NCBI GenBank assembly: GCA_003266145.1
Contig: MVJJ01000161.1
Coordinates: 1 to 8,019, forward strand
Direction: 5' to 3'
From: Methanosphaera sp. SHI613
Lineage (GTDB): Archaea; Methanobacteriota; Methanobacteria; Methanobacteriales; Methanobacteriaceae
DNA length: 8,019 nt
How positions within the stretch are numbered: position 1 is the stretch's first letter; each line of letters starts with the position of its first letter. This document shows, piece by piece, positions 1 through 5,553 of the stretch. Position numbers and translations under genes: made by a program. Under the pieces are notes generated by a model. It had not been told where the DNA came from. It saw nothing but the letters and a program-made list of their open reading frames with translations, and ran no database searches.

Positions 1-1022
1 GGTGTATTCCATCTGATTTTATTTTCTGGATTGAATATGTACACGTTACGGCTTTTAACTATAATCTTCCTTAATATCTTAGCACTTTCCAAGACTCCAT
101 TTGCGCGTCTGCCGTTCCAATCCCTGCAGTCTGTTAATATTATGACGTCTGTATTGTAATCTAATTTGTATTCCTTGAGAAATGAATTGAATGATTTTGT
201 CATATCAGAGTGACCTCTAGGTCTTAATCCCATAGATTGATGTGCAACATTAATCTGGAATGAATTTTTAAATTCCATGTCTAGCAGTTGACTTACATCA
301 ACAATTCTATGATCAAAATCGTATATGGTTAATTTATCAAAGCTTTCATGACAGCCGCACATCAATGCAAAAAACCATGTTGTTGCCCACTGGCAGGATA
401 TGCTTATGTCACATAGAATCACATGTTTTGACTTATGTTTTGGAGGTTTATTGTATACAAGATTAATCAGATGGCCACCGTTTTTGAGATTTTTTCTTAT
501 AGTCTTTGGAATGTTGACCTTATGGGAGAATTCCTCTTTTTTTCTGAGACTTCTATGATTGGCAATTTTTTTGCTGAATTTTTGACATAACGCGTAAACC
601 CTATAATCGATGCTGTCCAATGTTGATATGTCATCATCCAAAATGCTTTTATCGATTAATTTTTTATGTTCTAATCTTCTTCTTATTATTGTTTCACGTG
701 TCGTATCTTCACGTGGACCATTTTCGCTGGCTGTTTTAGTGTAATTATAGTTCTCTTGGATATCCAATGGTACATAATCGGCCTTTCTATTTTTAGTATC
801 TCTATTTACGATGAATACGCTGTTAAATGCCCTTTCATATTTTGGTAGATCTTCCTTGTTTTTTACATAAACGCTTTTGAGGCCATCCTTTAATTCTGCC
901 AGTGTAAGGTGACTTTTGTATTTGTCCCATATTATAGTTGCAGTTATGCTGCTGCGTATACTGACGTCCATGCCCTCTTTTCTTAAAAAATAGGATAGCG
1001 TTAATATTTTTTCATAATTCAT
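1..1022 (-). CDS. CoxE-like von Willebrand factor A (VWA) domain protein, 3' end cut by window edge
   Basis: 340 codons are open from an ATG to the left edge; the C-terminus is missing. The N-terminal ~70 residues (FLRKEGMDVS, then a KNKEDLPKYERAFNSVF stretch) match the start typical of CoxE-family proteins. After a charged, variable linker (residues ~75-180) comes a VWA fold: a MIDAS motif DISIS at 205-209, a GHSD at 270-273 where the family usually has GGT, and ILTDCRDWNGR around 295-305, followed by a VYIFNPENK strand matching the family's WLNP. CoxE proteins work with MoxR/CoxD-type AAA+ ATPases, for example in maturing the Cu-Mo centre of bacterial CO dehydrogenase; the archaeal client is unknown. 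The start at 1022 is preferred because GAGG lies 6 nt upstream; an in-frame ATG at 1034 has no such site. It lies 30 bp behind trkA and is probably cotranscribed. Family is fairly certain, function is not. Confidence 0.8.
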   Translation of the reverse strand, partial: MNYEKILTLSYFLRKEGMDVSIRSSITATIIWDKYKSHLTLAELKDGLKSVYVKNKEDLPKYERAFNSVFIVNRDTKNRKADYVPLDIQENYNYTKTASENGPREDTTRETIIRRRLEHKKLIDKSILDDDISTLDSIDYRVYALCQKFSKKIANHRSLRKKEEFSHKVNIPKTIRKNLKNGGHLINLVYNKPPKHKSKHVILCDISISCQWATTWFFALMCGCHESFDKLTIYDFDHRIVDVSQLLDMEFKNSFQINVAHQSMGLRPRGHSDMTKSFNSFLKEYKLDYNTDVIILTDCRDWNGRRANGVLESAKILRKIIVKSRNVYIFNPENKIRWNT

Positions 1023-1052
1023 AGAAGTCCTCATCGATAAAAAGTGTGGAGG

Positions 1053-1706
1053 TTAATCATTTTTTGTAAACAATTCACGTACATTGTCCATGTAATCTCG
1101 TTTTACAAGTACTACGATTCTATCATCATAGCCTAGTTCTGTTTCATTGGTAGGTATGATTACTTCATTATTGGAGTAAATCGTTATAATAATAAACTGA
1201 TCTGTATTGTTTTCTATTTCTTTGATTGGTGTAAAGAGTATATCCTTGTTTTTCACGGTCAATTCCATAATTTCGGCATTTCCCTTTCCTACTGAAACAA
1301 GACTTTGTGCTGTAGGTCTGATGATGTTTCTTGTAATGTATCTGGTTGCACTTCTTTCTGGATTTATGAATGGTATGTCCAGTTTGTCGAATATGTCTCT
1401 ATGTTCTATATTGTTTAATCTGGAAAATACTTTTTTAACTCCATGATCTTTAGCATATACGGAGGATAATAAGTTCACTTCATCATTAGCGGTAGCGGCT
1501 ACAAAGAAATCTGCGTTATCTATGTCTGCTTCTTTTAATAATTGGGTGTTGGTGGCTGTTCCATGGATGATATAACAGTCTATTAAGTTTGCTATCTTTT
1601 CACATTGTGCCTTATCCTTATCGATTAAGGTGATGTCATGTTTTTCATACATTGATAAAGCCAGGTTATATCCTATACGGCCAGCACCTACTATTATACC
1701 TATCAT
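1053..1706 (-). CDS. trkA: TrkA family potassium uptake regulator (RCK: TrkA-N plus TrkA-C)
   Basis: 217 aa, the usual length for a single-RCK, KtrA-like subunit. TrkA proteins are cytoplasmic rings that bind NAD(H) or adenine nucleotides and gate a membrane K+ channel such as TrkH/KtrB. Visible here: the Rossmann loop GAGRIG at residues 7-12 straight after a hydrophobic strand, the acidic LIDKD at 27-31 that ends strand two and contacts the ribose, and HGTATN at 48-53, the family's GDAT position. A TrkA-C domain spans about 135-215, ending in DDRIVVLVKR. The start is supported by GAGGT 7 nt upstream (1714-1718 on the minus strand) and a TATA-like box near 1756. No membrane K+ channel gene is visible in this window, so the partner must lie elsewhere. 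The gene is followed after 30 bp by the CoxE-like gene. Confidence 0.93.
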   Translation of the reverse strand: MIGIIVGAGRIGYNLALSMYEKHDITLIDKDKAQCEKIANLIDCYIIHGTATNTQLLKEADIDNADFFVAATANDEVNLLSSVYAKDHGVKKVFSRLNNIEHRDIFDKLDIPFINPERSATRYITRNIIRPTAQSLVSVGKGNAEIMELTVKNKDILFTPIKEIENNTDQFIIITIYSNNEVIIPTNETELGYDDRIVVLVKRDYMDNVRELFTKND

Positions 1707-1751
1707 ATATTATACCTCAATTATGTTGTTATTTAATATTATCAAAGAATT

Positions 1752-1761
1752 ACTATAAATA
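1752..1761 (-). promoter_or_regulatory. TATA-like box for trkA
   Basis: The minus strand reads TATTTATAGT here, about 50 nt before the trkA start. Transcription would begin near 1730, leaving a ~25-nt leader with the GAGGT ribosome site. Prediction from position and composition only, in AT-rich DNA. Confidence 0.4.
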
Positions 1762-1790
1762 ATATGGTATGAATAGTTAAAGTTTAAATT

Positions 1791-1822
1791 GGTTAAAAAT
1801 TGTAAAAATAGTCTTTAAAAGG
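1791..1822 (-). terminator. T-tract termination region after the tRNA-Gly pair
   Basis: Downstream of the TCC tRNA the minus strand carries three T-runs of 4, 5 and 5 residues in quick succession. This is the usual form of archaeal intrinsic termination, which needs no hairpin. It separates the tRNA transcript from trkA. Confidence 0.45.
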
Positions 1823-1825
1823 TAT

Positions 1826-1901
<76 letters not shown>

Positions 1902-1911
1902 ATGTGAATAA

Positions 1912-1985
1912 TGCAACGACCGGGATTTGAACCCGGGTCACTACCGTGGCAGGGTAGAGTCTTAGCCAGCCTGGACTATCGCTGC
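1912..1985 (-). tRNA. tRNA-Gly (anticodon GCC)
   Basis: A full 74-nt cloverleaf. The acceptor arms GCAGCGA/TCGTTGC pair with one G-T; the D-stem GTCC/AGAC has three pairs and a C-A mismatch at 13-22; the anticodon stem CTACC/GGTAG holds the loop CTGCCAC; the T-arm is identical to that of the neighbouring TCC tRNA. Anticodon GCC (1948-1950) reads GGC and GGT. A73, no encoded CCA, no intron. It is first in the tandem pair, with promoter candidates upstream at 2019-2052. Confidence 0.97.
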
Positions 1986-2018
1986 ATATGTATTGTTATT
2001 AGTCACTTTTACTAACAA

Positions 2019-2052
2019 CTATATAGTACTCTATTTGAAGTTATATATAAAG
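2019..2052 (-). promoter_or_regulatory. Candidate TATA boxes for the tRNA-Gly operon
   Basis: Two TATA-like elements face the tRNA pair on the minus strand. TTTATATATAA at 2041-2051 is the better match to the methanogen consensus and would give a ~35-nt leader; CTATATAG at 2019-2026 would start the transcript about 10 nt before the tRNA. The sequence alone does not decide which is used. Confidence 0.5.
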
Positions 2053-2320
2053 CTTTTGCTTTTATTAATTTTTCATTAATTGTTACTCCTAAATTGTTAA
2101 TTATCTATTAAAAAGTATTATCCTTATTTGTACTCTCTTTTTTTTATTACTTGTTGGTGAATATTTTATTATTATATGAATAGGTGTAATAATTCTCTTT
2201 ATTAATTTATAGTTTAATTAATCAGCTTTTTTTGATAAATGATATAATACAAAAGTTCTATATATAAGAATATATATAACATATAATAATAATATGAAAT
2301 TATGTATTATTGTTAACCAC

Positions 2321-2345
2321 GTATAATATTAATATGAATTAATAC
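2321..2345. promoter_or_regulatory. GTAT-type half-site pair upstream of nikR, possible NikR operator
   Basis: GTATAA and TAATAC, separated by 13 nt, form an imperfect dyad with GTAT/ATAC ends. NikR of E. coli binds GTATGA-N16-TCATAC, so the outer bases agree. A second GTATTA at 2304-2309 lies further left. In DNA this rich in A+T such a pair can arise by chance, so this is weak evidence. Confidence 0.25.
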
Positions 2346-2393
2346 TGTTTAAATAGATAATATTTGTCACATTTAATTCAAATTGATTAATAA

Positions 2394-2405
2394 TTAAAAA
2401 TATTT
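2394..2405 (+). promoter_or_regulatory. TATA-like box for nikR
   Basis: The run TAAAAATATTTT is centred about 55 nt before the nikR ATG. Transcription would then start near 2425, leaving a leader just long enough for the AGGAG ribosome site at 2441-2445. Prediction only. Confidence 0.35.
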
Positions 2406-2421
2406 TAACAGACTTTGTTAA
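2405..2421. promoter_or_regulatory. Perfect inverted repeat TTAACA-N5-TGTTAA before nikR
   Basis: A perfect 6+6 bp dyad with a 5-bp spacer ends 32 bp before the nikR start. It sits between the likely TATA box and the likely transcription start, where a bound repressor would block initiation. It does not match the known bacterial NikR site, so the binding protein is not established; autoregulation by NikR is an inference from position. Confidence 0.4.
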
Positions 2422-2453
2422 TCTATTAATAATATACAATAGGAGAGATTGTT

Positions 2454-2879
2454 ATGAGAATTAGTATGTCTTTACCAAATAAGCTTCTCAATGAATTTGA
2501 TGATGTTTTGAGGGATAGAGGTTATCAATCTCGTTCAAAAGGTATACGTGATGCATTAAAAGATTACATTCTAAGATATCAATGGATGAATGAGATGGAA
2601 GGCGAACGCGTCGGTGTCTTAGCTGTTATCTATGATCATCATTACATCGGTGTAATGGAATCTTTAACAGACATTCAGCATGACTATCGTAATCAAATTA
2701 GTGCAAGTCTTCACATACACATGAATGAAAAATATTGCCTTGAAGTAATAATAGTTAAAGGTGATGTTATTTACATAAGAGACTTAACTGAAAAAATCAT
2801 GAGATTAAAAGGAGTCGAACATGTAAAGTTAACCAGTGCAGGAACTGGTGAGCTTGATAAAGTAAAAACAGATAATTAA
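2454..2879 (+). CDS. nikR: Nickel-responsive transcriptional regulator NikR
   Basis: 141 aa, full length for the family. NikR is a tetrameric DNA-binding protein that represses nickel-uptake genes when it binds Ni(II). The N-terminal ribbon-helix-helix domain is clear at residues 1-45: a RISMSLP strand, then two helices with the SRSKGIRDAL segment. The C-terminal ACT-like nickel-binding domain spans about 53-135. The square-planar nickel ligands H76, H87, H89 and C95 are all present, at the same numbers as in E. coli, in the pattern H-x-H-x5-C. The start is supported by AGGAG at 2441-2445. It stands alone with its own promoter region and may control itself. It lies beside a [NiFe]-hydrogenase protease gene, in keeping with a nickel theme, but no nickel transporter gene lies in the window. 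Confidence 0.96.
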   Translation: MRISMSLPNKLLNEFDDVLRDRGYQSRSKGIRDALKDYILRYQWMNEMEGERVGVLAVIYDHHYIGVMESLTDIQHDYRNQISASLHIHMNEKYCLEVIIVKGDVIYIRDLTEKIMRLKGVEHVKLTSAGTGELDKVKTDN

Positions 2880-2970
2880 ATTTAAATAAAATTTTTATAC
2901 CCACATATTTTATAATTAATTATCTTCATAACAATTTTTATCCAGACTACTTATTTTAAATAGAAACTAC

Positions 2971-2983
2971 TTTTTTATAATAA
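2971..2983 (+). promoter_or_regulatory. Candidate TATA box for the methyltransferase-hycI-ATP-grasp operon
   Basis: TTTTTTATAATAA lies 37-49 nt before the methyltransferase ATG. The transcript would begin near 3003 with a leader under 20 nt. No Shine-Dalgarno sequence is visible before that ATG, in agreement with a very short leader. Prediction only. Confidence 0.35.
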
Positions 2984-3019
2984 ACTTTTTTTATCAGAAT
3001 TTTACATATTAATAATATA

Positions 3020-3781
3020 ATGACATATTATGATGATTTAACCAATGATAAAAAAAGAGTAAATGCCTTTTTTAAAGCTATCCATAGGAAAGTTCATGGA
3101 GTATGTTATGACTTGGGAACAGGTTCTGGAATACTGGCCAAAGAAGCCGGTAAATATGCAGATTACGTTTATGCCATCGAACAAAATCCCTTGATAATTG
3201 ATAAAACCAGAGAATATCTTGAAGACTACGACAACATCACGTTTATACATGATGATGCAACCGAATATGAATTTACTGGTAAAATTGACGTTGTCATATG
3301 TGAAATGCTTGATACGGCATTAATTGATGAAGAACAGATACCTGTAATAAATAACGTTGTAAAATATACCGATAATGATACTACATTTATCCCAAAAGCA
3401 GTATACTCTACAATGCAACTGATAAATACGCAGGTAATGGGAATCTGTTACTATGAGGACAATCATCCAAAATACACTGCATTGTCCGATGAAACTAGAT
3501 ATTGTGATATTGAACTGAACCGGTACAATAATCCGGAATATGAGAAAAGTGTGGCCATAAAAGTTAACTCCGACGGATTATTAAATGCCATAAAGATAAC
3601 AACATACACATTACTTACGGATGATATCCTATTGGAGCCAACACCAATGTTGAATCCGCCAATCATCATACCTATTGATGATATGGGCGTGGTTCGTGGT
3701 GATGAAATAATGATAAACATCAAATATACGATGGGGGGTGGATTAAATACTATCCAAACAACAAGAAAAAGAAATAACTGA
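3020..3781 (+). CDS. PRMT-like class I SAM-dependent methyltransferase (archaeal predicted methylase, COG4076 type)
   Basis: 253 aa. The Rossmann SAM-binding core is clear: motif I DLGTGSG at residues 31-37, the acidic residue E54 in YAIE that would bind the SAM ribose, DD at 78-79 near the adenine, and DVVICE at 90-95. E95 and E104 are nine residues apart in the segment CEMLDTALIDEE, the spacing of the double-E loop that binds the substrate arginine in protein arginine methyltransferases. The C-terminal half, residues ~120-245, is beta-rich, ending MGGGLNTI, like the PRMT barrel. The THW loop of eukaryotic PRMTs was not found. Archaeal members are annotated as predicted RNA or protein methylases; the substrate is unknown. 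The gene starts without a visible ribosome site and leads a run with hycI and an ATP-grasp gene. Fold is certain, substrate is not. Confidence 0.88.
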   Translation: MTYYDDLTNDKKRVNAFFKAIHRKVHGVCYDLGTGSGILAKEAGKYADYVYAIEQNPLIIDKTREYLEDYDNITFIHDDATEYEFTGKIDVVICEMLDTALIDEEQIPVINNVVKYTDNDTTFIPKAVYSTMQLINTQVMGICYYEDNHPKYTALSDETRYCDIELNRYNNPEYEKSVAIKVNSDGLLNAIKITTYTLLTDDILLEPTPMLNPPIIIPIDDMGVVRGDEIMINIKYTMGGGLNTIQTTRKRNN

Positions 3782-3812
3782 ATTCATAACAGGCTATGAT
3801 AAGCTACTTATA

Positions 3813-4247
3813 ATGGGCATAGGAAATACCCTTAGAGGTGATGATGCAACAGGACCTAAAATAATAGATCAGATATATGAAAGATTGGTAAACAGTGATA
3901 TAGATTCCGATAATGTCTATCTATTAAATGCCGCAACAGCACCGGAAAATCATACAATCGAAATCAGGCAAATAAATCCATCACATCTAATCATAATAGA
4001 TGCCGTGGAATTTGATGATAAAGCAGGATCATTCATAATAGTTGACAAAAAACAGGTAGACACATTTGGCTTCTCAACTCATACAATGCCGATATCATTT
4101 TTAATAAACTACCTGGAAGATAGTGTGGGTTGTGAAATTTTAACTATGGGAATACAGCCAAAGGATATGACACTAGTGGATACAATTTCCCCGGAAGTCA
4201 TGGAAAGTATTGATGAACTGGTTGAATTAATTATAAAAAATATATGA
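3813..4247 (+). CDS. hycI: Hydrogenase maturation protease, HycI family (peptidase M52); true start probably upstream
   Basis: These proteases clip the C-terminal tail of the [NiFe]-hydrogenase large subunit after nickel is inserted. Seen here, numbered from the ATG at 3813: GIGNTLRGDD at 2-11 with the nickel-sensing Asp, TAPENHT at 42-48, IIIDAVEF at 60-67 with the second ligand D63, STHTMPIS at 88-95 with H90, and the conserved GIQP at 113-116. All three nickel-recognition residues of E. coli HycI (D16, D62, H90) have counterparts. The odd point is the start: the ATG falls inside the first beta-strand and lacks a ribosome site, while the same frame is open for 22 more codons (3747-3812), reading ITEFITGYDKLLI just before the ATG. 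No ATG, GTG or TTG lies in that stretch. The stop overlaps an ATG of the next gene, and the neighbouring starts suggest one transcript. Confidence 0.88.
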   Translation: MGIGNTLRGDDATGPKIIDQIYERLVNSDIDSDNVYLLNAATAPENHTIEIRQINPSHLIIIDAVEFDDKAGSFIIVDKKQVDTFGFSTHTMPISFLINYLEDSVGCEILTMGIQPKDMTLVDTISPEVMESIDELVELIIKNI

Positions 4248-4258
4248 GGTGTAATTCA

Positions 4259-5413
4259 ATGAAAATATTATTTATAGGCTCACGATTATTTGATGACGTA
4301 TCATGGTATACAAAAAAAGAAGGAATAACTACTATTTTAACGGAATCGAATGAAAATGCCATCAATCTGGACTTGGCCGATAAACATTACATAGTAGAAC
4401 GAGGAATGGAAGGACCACGAGAAGTAGCAATAAAAGAAGATGTGGATGCAGTAATCCCATTAATTGGAATAGATAAGCCACTCGTTGATGTGGGATCATT
4501 AAAAGATACTCTTGAGGCTGAAAATGGAATACCTGTCATAGCCGCTGGATATGAAAGCGCTAAACTGGCAGCAGATAAATATCATACAAAACAAATATTG
4601 ACAGAAAACAATATCAAGACACCATCATTTAAAAAAGTTGATTCAAAATACAATATTGAAGATGTTAAAAAAGACTTACCTATAGTACTTAAAACCCCTG
4701 AAGGACAAGGAGGATCAGGAGTAAAAATAGCCTTAACTGCAGATGACGTGGAAGAATTCATAAAAGATAACGATGAAGTCTTTTCAGAGGAGTACGTTGA
4801 AGGATTTGAAGCATCCATAGAAGTTCTAAGATGGAAAAACAAGGAAGTTGCACTTACACCGATATACAAAGGATTAACTACAACAAAAGGAACACATCCA
4901 CTCGCTAAAATAAAACAAGGACCGCTTAATATAAATGGGTTGGACAATGATAAACACAACAATGCATTAAGGCAATTGGCAGTAAAACTATCCAAGCTCG
5001 CAAATGTTGAAGGAACGATGGATATAGATATACTTCATGACAATAACAGTGATGAGGATTACATAATAGAGTTGAATACAAGACCAAGCGGAACAAGATA
5101 CATGACGGCAGCGACGACGGACATATATCCACTATGTCAACTTGTGGATATGGCCTCTGGAAAATGGGACAATAAAAAAGTTGAAAATCAAATCAAAAAT
5201 TATTACAGTGCAGAATTACCAATAGGAAACTTCCCTGAGGATAAGAAAATTCCTGAAAACAAGATTTTCGATGGTGATGTGTCATACGTTGTACATGGAC
5301 CAAAAAATTATCAAAGACTAACTGCCAGAGCTTCCACAAGAAAAAATCTAAACGATTTGGTCTATGAATTGGTTCCCGGCTATGCTAAGGAAAACAAAAT
5401 TGAATTCGAATAA
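4259..5413 (+). CDS. ATP-grasp domain protein, CarB-like carboxylate-amine ligase of unknown substrate
   Basis: 384 aa from the ATG at 4259, chosen because GAGGTG lies 7 nt upstream and the protein then opens with the expected strand MKILFIGS; an in-frame ATG at 4244 would add five residues and lacks this support. The pre-ATP-grasp Rossmann-like domain covers about 1-100. The ATP-grasp fold covers about 105-300: K107 and K145 as nucleotide lysines, the glycine-rich loop EGQGGSGV at 148-155, the EEYVEG hinge at 177-182, and the metal-binding D255/D257 and E271-x-N273 in IIELNTRPSG. A further ~80-residue domain follows. Such enzymes activate a carboxylate as an acyl-phosphate and join it to an amine or thiol. 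It resembles carbamoyl-phosphate-synthase-type grasp proteins and does not look like CofF or MptN (RimK type). It sits directly behind hycI, which suggests a link to cofactor or hydrogenase maturation, unproven. Confidence 0.87.
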   Translation: MKILFIGSRLFDDVSWYTKKEGITTILTESNENAINLDLADKHYIVERGMEGPREVAIKEDVDAVIPLIGIDKPLVDVGSLKDTLEAENGIPVIAAGYESAKLAADKYHTKQILTENNIKTPSFKKVDSKYNIEDVKKDLPIVLKTPEGQGGSGVKIALTADDVEEFIKDNDEVFSEEYVEGFEASIEVLRWKNKEVALTPIYKGLTTTKGTHPLAKIKQGPLNINGLDNDKHNNALRQLAVKLSKLANVEGTMDIDILHDNNSDEDYIIELNTRPSGTRYMTAATTDIYPLCQLVDMASGKWDNKKVENQIKNYYSAELPIGNFPEDKKIPENKIFDGDVSYVVHGPKNYQRLTARASTRKNLNDLVYELVPGYAKENKIEFE

Positions 5414-5436
5414 TATTTAATAAATAAACTAATTCT

Positions 5437-5451
5437 TTTTCCTCTTTTTTT
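5437..5451 (+). terminator. T-rich terminator after the ATP-grasp gene
   Basis: Two T-runs (5 and 7 residues, CTTTTTCCTCTTTTTTT) lie 24-38 nt beyond the stop codon on the plus strand. They fit archaeal T-tract termination at the end of the three-gene operon, just before the convergent MFS gene. Confidence 0.55.
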
Positions 5452-5517
5452 CATTAAATAATTCTTAACAATTAATTAAAATAGTTGTCGGACTCTTCTT
5501 TTACCAAGGTTCCTTTT

Positions 5518-5553
5518 AAAAAAAGCAGTGTGGGAGTGTATTATTAAACACTC
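5518..5553 (-). terminator. Hairpin plus T7 terminator at the 3' end of the MFS gene
   Basis: On the minus strand GAGTGT (5553-5548) pairs with ACACTC (5539-5534) around an 8-nt loop that contains the TAA stop codon, and a run of seven T follows at 5524-5518. The stem is only six pairs, so the T-run may do most of the work. Confidence 0.55.

Larger units (their letters stand above)
1986..2453. other. AT-rich divergent intergenic region between the tRNA-Gly pair and nikR
   Basis: 468 bp with no credible gene: both strands are broken by stops and no open frame with a ribosome site was found. It holds the leftward tRNA promoter, several TATA-like runs around 2260-2285 whose role is unclear, and the rightward nikR promoter with candidate operator sequences listed separately. 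Nothing was recognised between about 2070 and 2250 apart from T-rich runs. Confidence 0.7.

Noticed and set aside
1023..1034. Earlier in-frame ATG at 1034 for the CoxE-like gene
   Set aside because: No ribosome site before it, whereas GAGG sits 6 nt before the ATG at 1022.
1207..1446. Open frame on the plus strand inside trkA
   Set aside because: Lies wholly within a confident TrkA gene on the other strand and has no family signal or ribosome site.
2155..2205. Possible 9-codon open frame beginning near 2176 after a GGTGA
   Set aside because: The spacing of about 17 nt is too long and the peptide too short to support.
2255..2290. Tandem TATA-like repeats considered as a repeat array or promoter cluster
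   Set aside because: Simple AT-rich sequence with no regular unit and no gene at the right distance; kept only as a remark on the spacer.
3038..3723. Minus-strand open frames under the methyltransferase
   Set aside because: Shadow frames; the plus strand carries clear SAM-binding motifs.
4244..4258. Earlier ATG for the ATP-grasp gene, overlapping the hycI stop
   Set aside because: The ATG at 4259 has GAGGTG at good spacing and gives the expected MKILFIGS N-terminus.
4582..5132. Two minus-strand open frames under the ATP-grasp gene
   Set aside because: Antisense to a well-conserved ATP-grasp core; low-complexity hydrophobic and Ser-rich translations typical of shadows.
4259..5413. Assignment of the ATP-grasp protein as MfnD, CofF, MptN or PylC
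   Set aside because: Length and motif style point to a CarB-like group; none of these specific enzymes could be recognised with confidence.
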